A stretch of DNA of 64,000 nucleotides from JADLCB01 sp964398315 (GTDB taxonomy: Bacteria > Planctomycetota > Phycisphaerae > Tepidisphaerales > Tepidisphaeraceae), in contig CAYNMV010000005.1 in assembly GCA_964398315.1 (NCBI GenBank), positions 1 through 64,000 on the forward strand, read 5' to 3'. Position numbers and translations under genes: made by a program. The first letter of the stretch is position 1. Every line of letters begins with the position of its first letter. Under the pieces are notes generated by a model. It ran no database searches and was not told the DNA's origin. It was given only the letters and a program-made list of their open reading frames with translations. Shown one piece after another: positions 8,827-16,011 of this stretch.

Positions 8827-8839
8827 GATTTCTCCTGTA

Positions 8840-8921
8840 TGCAATTGCCGATTTGCGATTTGCGATGGGGCGGGCGAGCACGCGCCTATTCTCAATCGCA
8901 AGGCATAAATCGGCAATTGCA
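8840..8921. repeat. quasi-palindrome with reiterated words (ACT/STAS spacer)
   Basis: The 27-bp arms 8840-8866 and 8895-8921 are inverted copies with one 5-base mismatch block (23 of 27 paired). The left arm repeats the word GATTTGC within itself. The element fills almost the whole spacer between two co-directional genes. Confidence 0.75.
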
Positions 8922-8923
8922 AA

Positions 8924-9277
8924 TCATGACACGCTGTTGACCGCTTCCTTCTGGGTGGGCTTGACGGTCAGGACGCGGTCCAGGCGGGTGATGCGCAGCA
9001 GCTCCTGAAGGCGCGCCCCCACGCCGCAGAGGATCAGCTTCGAGCCGGGCAGGGCGCCCAGCTTCTTGTTGAGCGTCAGGAGGATGCCGATGGCCTGGCT
9101 GCTGAGGAACTGCACGCGTTCGAAGTCGAGAATGACAATGCGCTGGTCCTGCTCATCCACAAGCTGGTAGAGGGCCTGGCCGGCCCCCTCGAGCTGCACC
9201 GGGTCCATCAGCGAAGCGGTGGTAAACTCCACCACGGTTGCCTTCTCGATCTTCTGTACGTTGAACGGCACACTCAT
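8924..9277 (-). CDS. STAS-domain protein (anti-sigma factor antagonist type)
   Basis: The 117-residue protein is a single STAS domain (VVEFTTASLMDPVQLEGAG; IVILDFERVQFLSSQAIGIL). The phospho-acceptor serine expected in antagonists is S59 or S60. Such proteins usually bind and titrate an anti-sigma kinase. No RsbW-like kinase is seen in this window, so the partner must be elsewhere, or may be the neighbouring signalling proteins. The ATG at 9277 is preferred over the GTG at 9286 because AAGGGAA lies at a workable distance only from the ATG. Confidence 0.9.
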   Translation of the reverse strand: MSVPFNVQKIEKATVVEFTTASLMDPVQLEGAGQALYQLVDEQDQRIVILDFERVQFLSSQAIGILLTLNKKLGALPGSKLILCGVGARLQELLRITRLDRVLTVKPTQKEAVNSVS

Positions 9278-9493
9278 TGCGCGCACTTCCCTTTACGTAT
9301 GAGGCCCATTGTTCCCTCGCATGGCAGCCTGGGTGCTAAGTGATAGTGCAGGTGGGCAGACGATGCAATGGGATGTGGTCGGTTCAGGGTTCAGTGGGGG
9401 CGCGCGGTAGAAGGGAATCGCCTGTCCACCGCAGTGCTGCGGCGGGCGATGCGCTGGTTTGACAAACCTCGAGCCCGGCCTGACAACGGCGGC

Positions 9494-10249
9494 ATGGTTG
9501 AACTGACCGCTGATGAAGCGCGCGTGCTGGGGGTGCTGATCGAGAAGGCGCTGACCACGCCCGAGGGATACCCCCTGACGCTCAACGCCCTGGTGAACGG
9601 TTGTAATCAGAAGAACAACCGCCATCCGGTGATGGACATGGCGGACCTGGCCGTGCTGACAGCGCTGAACAGTCTCAAGGCCAAAGGGCTTGTCGTGCAG
9701 GTGGATGTGCCGGGCGGGCGGACCAGTAAGTATCGCCACGAGACCGACCGCAAGCTGGGGATTGGCAAATCGAGCCTGGCGCTGCTGGCGGAGATGCTGT
9801 TGCGCGGGCCGCAGACCCTGGGCGAACTGCGCGGGCGGGCGTCGCGCATGCATCCGTTTGAGTCGATGGAATCGGCCAGGGGTGTGCTGGAGACGCTGAT
9901 GCAGCGGGAGGAGCCGCTGGTTCGCCAGATCGACCCGCTTCCGGGCAGCCGGGCCGTGCGTTTCATGCAGTTGCTGGCGCCCGAGGCCCACGCGGTCGAC
10001 TCTGCCAGTGCGGAGGGGGCGGATCTGCCCGAGGTGCCAGAGGCTGCCGCGGGAGGGGCCGCCGGGCCAAGCCTGTGCGAGCGGGTGGAAAGCCTTGAAG
10101 GGCAGGTGGCCGTGTTGCAGTCGGCCCTGCGCCGGCTGGCATCAGCCCTGGGTGAGCCTGACCCCCTGGCCGAGGCCTCGGCCGCCGAGTCGGTCGATCA
10201 GGACACCGCCCCTGGGCAAGCCGATCCGCCCGTGGACTCCATCCAGTGA
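9494..10249 (+). CDS. YceH family (DUF480) protein
   Basis: The product has 251 residues. Residues 1-165 match the YceH/DUF480 winged-helix family: LTADEARVLGVLIEKALTTP, LNALVNGCNQKNNRHPVM, TLGELRGRASRMHPFESME and SRAVRFMQLL. The last about 80 residues are low-complexity plus a predicted coiled coil (LCERVESLEGQVAVLQSALR). The biochemical function is not established. The start at 9494 fits the family N-terminus; an in-frame ATG at 9449 is also possible. Confidence 0.88.
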   Translation: MVELTADEARVLGVLIEKALTTPEGYPLTLNALVNGCNQKNNRHPVMDMADLAVLTALNSLKAKGLVVQVDVPGGRTSKYRHETDRKLGIGKSSLALLAEMLLRGPQTLGELRGRASRMHPFESMESARGVLETLMQREEPLVRQIDPLPGSRAVRFMQLLAPEAHAVDSASAEGADLPEVPEAAAGGAAGPSLCERVESLEGQVAVLQSALRRLASALGEPDPLAEASAAESVDQDTAPGQADPPVDSIQ

Positions 10250-10251
10250 TC

Positions 10252-10284
10252 AAAAAAAGAAGCCCACGCCTTGGGGCGTGGGCT
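10252..10284 (-). terminator. rho-independent terminator of tRNA-Leu
   Basis: A perfect 10-bp stem (AGCCCACGCC at 10261-10270, complement 10275-10284) has a 4-base loop. On the minus strand it is followed by a T-run (complement of 10252-10258). It lies directly downstream of the tRNA and just past the yceH-like stop codon. Confidence 0.85.
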
Positions 10285-10294
10285 GATCGAAAAG

Positions 10295-10378
10295 TGCGGC
10301 TGAGAGGACTTGAACCTCCACCCGGTTGCCCGGACTAGAACCTGAATCTAGCGCGTCTGCCAATTCCGCCACAGCCGC
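10295..10378 (-). tRNA. tRNA-Leu (anticodon CAG)
   Basis: On the minus strand the 84-nt sequence starts GCGGCTGTGGCGGAATTGGC and ends CTCAGCCGCA. The acceptor arms (GCGGCTG / CAGCCGC) pair, and the T-arm reads GGAGGTTCAAGTCCTC. The anticodon stem-loop is CTAGA-TTCAGGT-TCTAG with anticodon CAG, decoding CUG. The variable arm is long, as for a class II tRNA. CCA is not encoded. Confidence 0.96.
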
Positions 10379-10925
10379 AACGGAAGCGACGTATCTTAAA
10401 GCGCAACTGAACGCCGTCAAGGGTGCTTACGCATGGGTAGGGGGTGCGGTTCGCCGCAGAGCGTGTGCTGAGGCCGGTCATCACGGCCAGGCAGGGCACG
10501 GGGTGGCATCGGGCCGGTATCCGAATTCGGGTGGCGTCCTAATAATGCCTGCGTCCAATAAGATCGTGGCTGCCAGAGTTGCCGATAACGATTCCACCGG
10601 AAAATAGGTAAAATGGCTGGCTTGGGGAGTTTGTCGCGGTGGCAAAAATGATCAGGTAGTCGGAAATTCTTGCGCGGCCAGTTTTCGTTTTTCGCGCAAT
10701 TGATTGATAACACAGAGTTTAAGGCAATTTTAACCGGAGCCCCGTTGGTTCAAGGTCCGCCAAGAGTTGCGTCGATGACATCACCATCGAAGCTGCTCTG
10801 CGGGATGAAGCGGGCGGTTCGATGGGTGCGGCGGGTGTCGCCGCCAGGACAATGATCAGGAGAGTCGAGGGCAAGGGTGCTTCGCCGACTCCAGTTTTGT
10901 TTAACCCGAGTGTTGGGAGCAGTTC
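10379..10925 (+). other. 547-bp spacer upstream of flgM
   Basis: No convincing gene is seen. The only notable element is an exact GCCGATAA at 10581-10588, matching the -10 octamer of sigma-28 promoters. The best -35-like TAAG (10559-10562) is about three bases too far away. An AT-richer patch lies at 10685-10735. Confidence 0.35.
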
Positions 10926-11204
10926 ATGAGCGGAATCAACAGTATCGGCAATAACCCGCAAATTCAGCGTATCCTGAGCAACCCCGTTCAGAAGTCGCTC
11001 CCTGCTTCCCCGGCCGCACGGCAGGCGCCGGCGGACAAGGTGGAGCTGTCCGGCTTCGGCGAGTTGATGAAGACGCTGCAGAAGAACGACATCCGGGCCG
11101 AGAAGGTTGCCTCCATCCGCGCTGCCATTGAGGCCGGCACGTATGAGGATGACCACAAGCTCGACATCGCCGCCGATCGCCTGCTGGACGATCTCCTGAA
11201 GTAG
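10926..11204 (+). CDS. flgM: negative regulator of flagellin synthesis, anti-sigma-28 factor FlgM-like
   Basis: The 92-residue protein has a disordered N-terminal half (SIGNNPQIQRIL..SPAARQAPADKVELSG) and the conserved C-terminal sigma-binding part (IRAEKVASIRAAIEAGTYED, then LDIAADRLLDDLL). FlgM holds FliA (sigma-28) until the hook-basal body is complete and is then exported. No other flagellar gene lies in the window, so this copy is isolated. A strong hairpin follows 24 bp after the stop. Confidence 0.88.
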   Translation: MSGINSIGNNPQIQRILSNPVQKSLPASPAARQAPADKVELSGFGELMKTLQKNDIRAEKVASIRAAIEAGTYEDDHKLDIAADRLLDDLLK

Positions 11205-11228
11205 GCGCACGAAAACCATGTGGTAAGC

Positions 11229-11270
11229 AACGCGGGCGCGGTCCATGCCTGGGCCGTGCCCGCGTTGTTT
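11229..11270 (+). terminator. terminator after flgM
   Basis: A 17-bp stem (11229-11245 with 11250-11266, two wobble-type mismatches; AACGCGGGC... / ...GCCCGCGTT) is followed by GTTT. It is well placed as the flgM terminator. Confidence 0.75.
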
Positions 11271-11883
11271 ACCTCTTATCTATAAGAGAGATGGACCCGA
11301 GCGCTGCTGCCCCCAAGGCGCAAGTAAATATGATGCGTCTGGGCAAAATTGCGATAAAATGGGCGGTGCAGGCGTGCAGCCCCGCACCGGACTGGACTTG
11401 GGCAGGGCATCATGTCGTGGTGATCCGCACTGGCCGCCATTGAAGTGCATGGCAGGGAAATTGGACTGGCGGGATCAGGTCTGGCTCCACGGAAAGGGCG
11501 ATGAGCTGGCTGCCGTGGCCGCTGGGTTTGCCGGCGCAAACGCCCTCCCATACGGCACAAATTGCGCCTGGCCATGATGGATGCGGCCTTGACGGCCCCA
11601 AAGTCGCGGGTACACTTTCCGGCCTTTACGCCCGGCGAAATCCGGCGGCGGCGCAAACTTTCTGCTGCTGGTTGACGTATAGTCGATGAAGTGACTTGCC
11701 ACGGGACGAGCGATTCCCGCGGGGCACCCAAAGCTTCGCGGGCGACTGCTCCTGTCCTCCCCCGACGTCACAATCGAGGTTTTAAGTTTCATTTGCGCAC
11801 CGGCGCATGGCGCAGTTCCTGCCCGTGGCGGCCGCATCGCAGCAGGTGGATGTGTTTTTGAAGTCGTTCAGAAGGACTGACCT
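11271..11883 (+). other. spacer and leader region upstream of fusA
   Basis: No convincing gene is seen in about 610 bp. A TATAGT hexamer at 11678-11683 could be a -10 element for fusA, but its -35 is poor. The ribosome site AGAAGGA lies just before the fusA ATG. Confidence 0.3.
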
Positions 11884-14034
11884 ATGGCCCGCGACCTGAC
11901 CAAGATCCGCAATATCGGCATCGCCGCTCACATCGACGCCGGTAAGACAACTGTCTCCGAGCGCATACTCTTCTATACCGGCAAGATTCACAAGATGGGC
12001 GATACCCATGAGGGCACCGCCACCATGGACTTCGATCCCGATGAGCAGAAGCGCGGCATCACCATTAACTCCGCCGCCACCACCTGCCCCTGGGATCGCT
12101 TTGGCGAGCGCTACACGATCAACCTGATCGATACCCCCGGCCACGTGGACTTCACCGCCGAGGTCGAGCGCTCCATGCGCGTGCTGGACGGGGCCGTTGC
12201 GGTCTTCGACGGCAAGGAAGGCGTTGAGGCCCAGTCGGAAACCGTCTGGCGCCAGGCGACCAAGTACAACGTCCCCCGCATCTGCTTCATCAACAAGATG
12301 GACAAGTTGGGGGCCGACTTCGAATACTCCTTCAACTCGATCCGCGAGCGCCTGGGCGCGCCTGCCGTCGCGGTGCAGTACCCCATCGGCCAGTCCAACA
12401 CCTTCCAGGGCATGGTCGACCTGATCCGCCGCGTGGCCATCTACTATGATGTGGAGCACGGCGACAAGGACAAGGGCAAGAGCCAGATCGAGAAGCCGGT
12501 GCCCGATGATCTGAAAGACATCGTCGAGCAGTGGCGCCATGAGCTGGTCGAGAAGGTCGCCGAGACCGACGACACCCTGATGGAGAAATATCTCAACGGG
12601 GAGGAACTGACCGAGGAGGAGATCCGCACCGGCCTGCGTGCCGCCACCATCTCCTTCAAGCTTCACCCGGTCTTCTGCGGCTCGGCCCTGAAGTACGTCG
12701 GCGTACAGCGCCTGCTGGACGGGGTAATCGACTACCTGCCGGCTCCGGCAGATGTGCCGGCCATCAGGGGAACCGATCCCAAGGATGAATCCATCGTCAT
12801 CGAGCGCCATCCCAATCCGGATGAGCCGTTCTGCGGCCTGGCGTTCAAGATCGTCAGCGATCAGCACGGCGACCTGACCTACGTGCGCGTCTACTCCGGC
12901 AGGCTGGAGAAGGGCAGCCGCGTGCTCAATGCCAACCGCGGCAAGCGTGAGAACGTCAGCCGCATGTTCCAGATGCATGCCGATGCCCGCAACCCGCTCG
13001 ACGTGGCCGAGGCCGGTGACATCGTCGCCTGTATCGGGATCAAGGATGCACTGACCGGTGACACGCTCTGCGATGAGAACGCTCCGATCCTGCTGGAGCG
13101 TCCCACCTTCCCCGAGCCGGTGATCAGCATGTCGGTTGAGCCCAAGACCCAGGCCGACAAGCAGAAGCTGGGCGAGGCCCTCACCATCATCAAGCGTGAG
13201 GATCCGACCTTCCAGGCCAATTACGATGAGGAGACCGGCCAGACGATCATCGCCGGCATGGGCGAGCTGCACCTGGACATCCTCAAGACCCGCCTGACGC
13301 GCGATCACAAGGTGGAGGTCATCGTCGGCAAGCCCAAGGTGGCGTACAAGGAAACCGTCACCCGCAAGGCCGAATACGTTCGCGGCAAGCACGTCAAGCA
13401 GTCGGGCGGCCGCGGCCAGTACGGTGACTGCGTCATCGACATCGAGCCGTTCGACGGCACCGACGGCGCGGGCAATCCACTGGACGCCGAGACGCTCAAG
13501 AAGCTGAACTGGAAGGACGGCATCGCCTTCGAGAACAAGATCTTCGGCGGCGTCATTCCCAAGGAATACATCCCGTCGGTCGAGTATGGCGTGCGCATGG
13601 CCGCCAAGACCGGCGTGCTGGCCAACTATCCGCTGATCAACGCCAAGATCACGCTGGTGGACGGCAGCTATCACCAGGTTGACTCGTCGCAGGTGGCGTT
13701 CGAGCTGGCCGGCCAGTTGGCGTTCCGCGAGGCGGCCACCAAGGCCGGGCTCACGCTGCTGGAGCCGATCATGAAAGTCGTGGTCACCACGCCCGAGGAG
13801 TTCGTGGGCAACGTGACCGGCGACCTGAACCGCCGCCGCGGGATGATTGTCAACTCCGACCAGCGCGGCAACACCCGCGTCATCGAGGCCGAGGTGCCGC
13901 TGAGCGAGATGTTCGGCTACACCACCGAGCTGCGTTCGATGAGCCAGGGCCGCGCCAGCAGCGTCATGGAACCGCTGAAGTACTCCCCGGTCCCGGCTAA
14001 CGTGAAGAACCAGATCCTGGAAGAGGTGGGGTAA
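11884..14034 (+). CDS. fusA: translation elongation factor G
   Basis: The 716-residue GTPase drives ribosomal translocation. The G domain shows G1 AHIDAGKTT, the switch region EQKRGITINSAATT, G3 DTPGHVDF and G4 NKMDK. Domains II-V follow (ISMSVEPKTQADKQKLGEAL, GMGELHLDI, GRGQYGDCVIDIEPF, RRRGMIVNSDQRGN). The length fits the family. The MDFDPDEQ segment replaces the common MDWMEQE, and planctomycetes often carry several EF-G paralogues, so this may not be the only copy. The neighbouring genes are not the usual rpsL-rpsG-tuf. Confidence 0.95.
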   Translation: MARDLTKIRNIGIAAHIDAGKTTVSERILFYTGKIHKMGDTHEGTATMDFDPDEQKRGITINSAATTCPWDRFGERYTINLIDTPGHVDFTAEVERSMRVLDGAVAVFDGKEGVEAQSETVWRQATKYNVPRICFINKMDKLGADFEYSFNSIRERLGAPAVAVQYPIGQSNTFQGMVDLIRRVAIYYDVEHGDKDKGKSQIEKPVPDDLKDIVEQWRHELVEKVAETDDTLMEKYLNGEELTEEEIRTGLRAATISFKLHPVFCGSALKYVGVQRLLDGVIDYLPAPADVPAIRGTDPKDESIVIERHPNPDEPFCGLAFKIVSDQHGDLTYVRVYSGRLEKGSRVLNANRGKRENVSRMFQMHADARNPLDVAEAGDIVACIGIKDALTGDTLCDENAPILLERPTFPEPVISMSVEPKTQADKQKLGEALTIIKREDPTFQANYDEETGQTIIAGMGELHLDILKTRLTRDHKVEVIVGKPKVAYKETVTRKAEYVRGKHVKQSGGRGQYGDCVIDIEPFDGTDGAGNPLDAETLKKLNWKDGIAFENKIFGGVIPKEYIPSVEYGVRMAAKTGVLANYPLINAKITLVDGSYHQVDSSQVAFELAGQLAFREAATKAGLTLLEPIMKVVVTTPEEFVGNVTGDLNRRRGMIVNSDQRGNTRVIEAEVPLSEMFGYTTELRSMSQGRASSVMEPLKYSPVPANVKNQILEEVG

Positions 14035-14065
14035 TCGTGCCCCTCGGACAGGCAATGAGCTGTGC

Positions 14066-14099
14066 AGAACCCCGGACCCTGGAGGGTCCGGGGTTCTTG
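14066..14099 (+). terminator. terminator after fusA
   Basis: A perfect 14-bp stem (14066-14079 with 14084-14097) around a TGGA loop starts 31 bp after the fusA stop. The right arm ends GGGGTTCT. Confidence 0.8.
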
Positions 14100-14647
14100 C
14101 CACTTTGCCGGGGATGAGGCAATTCACCCAGCCGCCATGCGGTGCCCGCGCACAGAAGCAAGCCTGTGCTGGATGGATCGGCGGTGCTGATGGAATTGAG
14201 TGTTGTATATGCAGCCAGCCGGCCGCAAGAATCCGCAGGCAATGCTGCCAGCCGGCGGCCGATGCATATGATTGCTGTCACTTACCGCGGCGACAGGACA
14301 AGCCGGGCGACCTGGGATGGTGCGATGGCATTAACTTACAGGCATCTTTGCCCCGTCTTGCCGATCAGTCCGATTCGCTCGCGCGCGGCTGTTTGCCGGC
14401 ATGATGGGGGAATCCGCGGTGCTGGGCCAGGGTGCGACGGGAAGCCCGGCAGCAGCTGGCCGGGCTGGCTAAAGCGTTTCTCCCTTCACGTCAAGGCCCC
14501 GGCTGGCCTACGCTTGGAAGAAGTGCGGGAATCTGCACGGTGCAGTTCCATTTTGCCGGTTTTCTGCAACAATGTGCCGGCGGCGTTTGAGGCTGGATGG
14601 GCCAGCCGCGCACGGCGCGACGCCGCGGGCCCTGGAAGGAGTCTGAC
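14100..14647. other. 548-bp spacer without a recognisable gene
   Basis: An open frame at 14142-14651 (+) has unusual composition, no family similarity and no ribosome site, and I do not accept it. An imperfect palindrome rich in GCCGGC and TATGCA words lies at about 14208-14270. Nothing else is evident before the hpf ribosome site. Confidence 0.3.
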
Positions 14648-14992
14648 GTGATTGTCACCGTCTCATCTCGTCACATGGAGATCACCCCGGCCCTCAAGCG
14701 CTATGCCGAGCAGAAGGCGGGCAAGCTGACCAAGTATTACAATCGCATTCAGGAGATCGAGGTCGTTCTGGACAGTAACAAGGATGCGGTCCGCGTCGAC
14801 ATGATGGTCAACGGCGAGCACAAGAACATGTTCATTGCCACGCACAACGAGGGCGATGCCTATGCGTGCATCGATGCCTGCGTGGACAAGCTGGAACGGC
14901 AGTTGACCGACCACAATAAGAAAATCAAGAACCGCAAGCATCCCCAGCAGACCGTGCCCGAGCAGCACACCATGGGGAGCGATCACGGCTAA
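14648..14992 (+). CDS. hpf: ribosome hibernation-promoting factor (HPF/RaiA family)
   Basis: The 114-residue protein has the family pattern: IVTVSSRHMEITPALKRYAE, LTKYYNRIQEIEVVLDSN, MFIATHNEGDAYACIDACVD and KLERQLTDHNKKIKNRK. It binds the 30S subunit and stabilises inactive ribosomes; this is the short form without the dimerisation domain. A GTG start at 14648 follows GGAAGGAG; a longer frame from 14597 is not needed. The PTS genes downstream on the same strand recall the rpoN-hpf-ptsN cluster of other bacteria. Confidence 0.93.
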   Translation: MIVTVSSRHMEITPALKRYAEQKAGKLTKYYNRIQEIEVVLDSNKDAVRVDMMVNGEHKNMFIATHNEGDAYACIDACVDKLERQLTDHNKKIKNRKHPQQTVPEQHTMGSDHG

Positions 14993-15098
14993 AATTCAGT
15001 CGCTTGGATCCGGCGTGGCGGCCCGCCCGGACAGGCGGGGCTTCCGGTGCAACCTCACGCACGCCGCGCTGAGAGATCCGCAGGTTGTAAAGGTCAAG

Positions 15099-15566
15099 AT
15101 GAAGCTCAGAGACTTTATCGTAACAGAGGCGATCGTACCGAATCTCCAGGCAGACAGTCGCAACGAAGTAATCCGCGAACTGGTGAACAGCCTTGCCGCC
15201 GCCGGCGCGGTCGAGTCAGAGGCGATCGACGAGATCATTGCCGCGCTGATCAAGCGCGAGGAGAACGGCTCGACCGGTTTCGGCAAGGGGGTGGCCGTGC
15301 CGCACGTCAAGCATGCGCGGGTGCAGAAGATGGTGGGGACCGTCGGCCGCAGCGCCAGCGGGATCGATTTTGCCGCCCTCGATCATCAGCCGGTGTACAG
15401 CATCGTGCTGCTGCTCAGCCCGGAAAACCAGCCGCAGCAGCACCTTCAGGCGATGAACATCGTGTTCAGTAATCTACAGAAGGACACCTTCCGCCGGTTC
15501 CTCCGCCAGAGCGAAACGCGGGAAGCCATCGTGGAGCTGCTGGACGAGGCCGACCAGGGAAGGTGA
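15099..15566 (+). CDS. ptsN: PTS EIIA domain protein (nitrogen-regulatory/fructose type)
   Basis: The 155-residue EIIA-Ntr/fructose-type domain has the phospho-histidine in VAVPHVKHARV (GFGKGVAVPHVKH). Other conserved parts are REENGSTGFGKG and LLLSPENQPQQHLQAMN. It should accept phosphate from HPr. No EIIB or EIIC follows, so it probably acts in regulation rather than sugar uptake. The ATG at 15099 starts the domain exactly. It is followed by HPr and EI genes in the same direction, each separated by an inverted repeat. Confidence 0.92.
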   Translation: MKLRDFIVTEAIVPNLQADSRNEVIRELVNSLAAAGAVESEAIDEIIAALIKREENGSTGFGKGVAVPHVKHARVQKMVGTVGRSASGIDFAALDHQPVYSIVLLLSPENQPQQHLQAMNIVFSNLQKDTFRRFLRQSETREAIVELLDEADQGR

Positions 15567-15570
15567 GGGA

Positions 15571-15643
15571 GAAGTTGATCGTTGGCGATGGGCCGCTGGT
15601 AGCGTGCATTCACTGCCAGCGATCGACTGTCAACTGTCAACTC
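15571..15643. repeat. imperfect inverted repeat (ptsN/HPr spacer)
   Basis: The left arm at 15572-15605 pairs imperfectly with 15611-15643. The right arm repeats the word GTCAACT (CTGTCAACTGTCAACT). It has the same architecture as the elements at 15938 and 43236. Confidence 0.5.
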
Positions 15644-15650
15644 ATCAGCA

Positions 15651-15932
15651 ATGCCGACGGCCTCACGCAGGGTCATTATCAGTAACACGCTCGGGCTGCA
15701 TGCCCGGCCGGCGATGCAGTTCGTCGATCTGGCGAACCAGTTCTCGTCCCGCATCACCGTGCGCAAGGGGGGCGATGAGCCGGTGGATGCCGATGGCAAG
15801 AGCGTCATGCAGATGATCATTCTCGCGGCCACCGAAGGCACCCCGCTGGATATCGAGGCCGAAGGCGAAGACGCCGAACAGGCAGTCCAGCAACTGGCCG
15901 AGCTTGTCGACAGCAAGTTCGGAGAAGAGTGA
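15651..15932 (+). CDS. ptsH: phosphocarrier protein HPr
   Basis: The 93-residue HPr carries phosphate from EI to EIIA. The active-site H17 lies in NTLGLHARPAMQFV. The region equivalent to the regulatory serine reads GKSVMQMIILAATEGT, so Ser is kept and HPr kinase control is possible, although hprK is not in the window. It lies between ptsN and ptsI. Confidence 0.95.
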   Translation: MPTASRRVIISNTLGLHARPAMQFVDLANQFSSRITVRKGGDEPVDADGKSVMQMIILAATEGTPLDIEAEGEDAEQAVQQLAELVDSKFGEE

Positions 15933-15937
15933 AAAGG

Positions 15938-16003
15938 AGTTGCCGGTTGCCCGTTGCCAGTGCAAGACACCCCCTCCTCACTGGCAACGGGCAACCGGCA
16001 ACT
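15938..16003. repeat. perfect 25-bp inverted repeat (HPr/EI spacer)
   Basis: Arms 15938-15962 and 15979-16003 are exact reverse complements with a 16-base loop. Each arm reiterates the word GTTGCC(C/G). It fills the spacer up to the EI ribosome region. It has no T-run, so it may be a processing or stabilising hairpin. Confidence 0.85.
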
Positions 16004-16011
16004 GATCAGGA

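Noticed and set aside
11782..14127. A 781-codon open frame on the minus strand
   Set aside because: It is the antisense shadow of fusA; high GC leaves the complementary frame free of stops. The composition (His/Leu/Gly/Asp-rich) matches no family.
14142..14651. 169-codon plus-strand frame before hpf
   Set aside because: Unusual composition, no ribosome site, no family resemblance; runs into the hpf start region.
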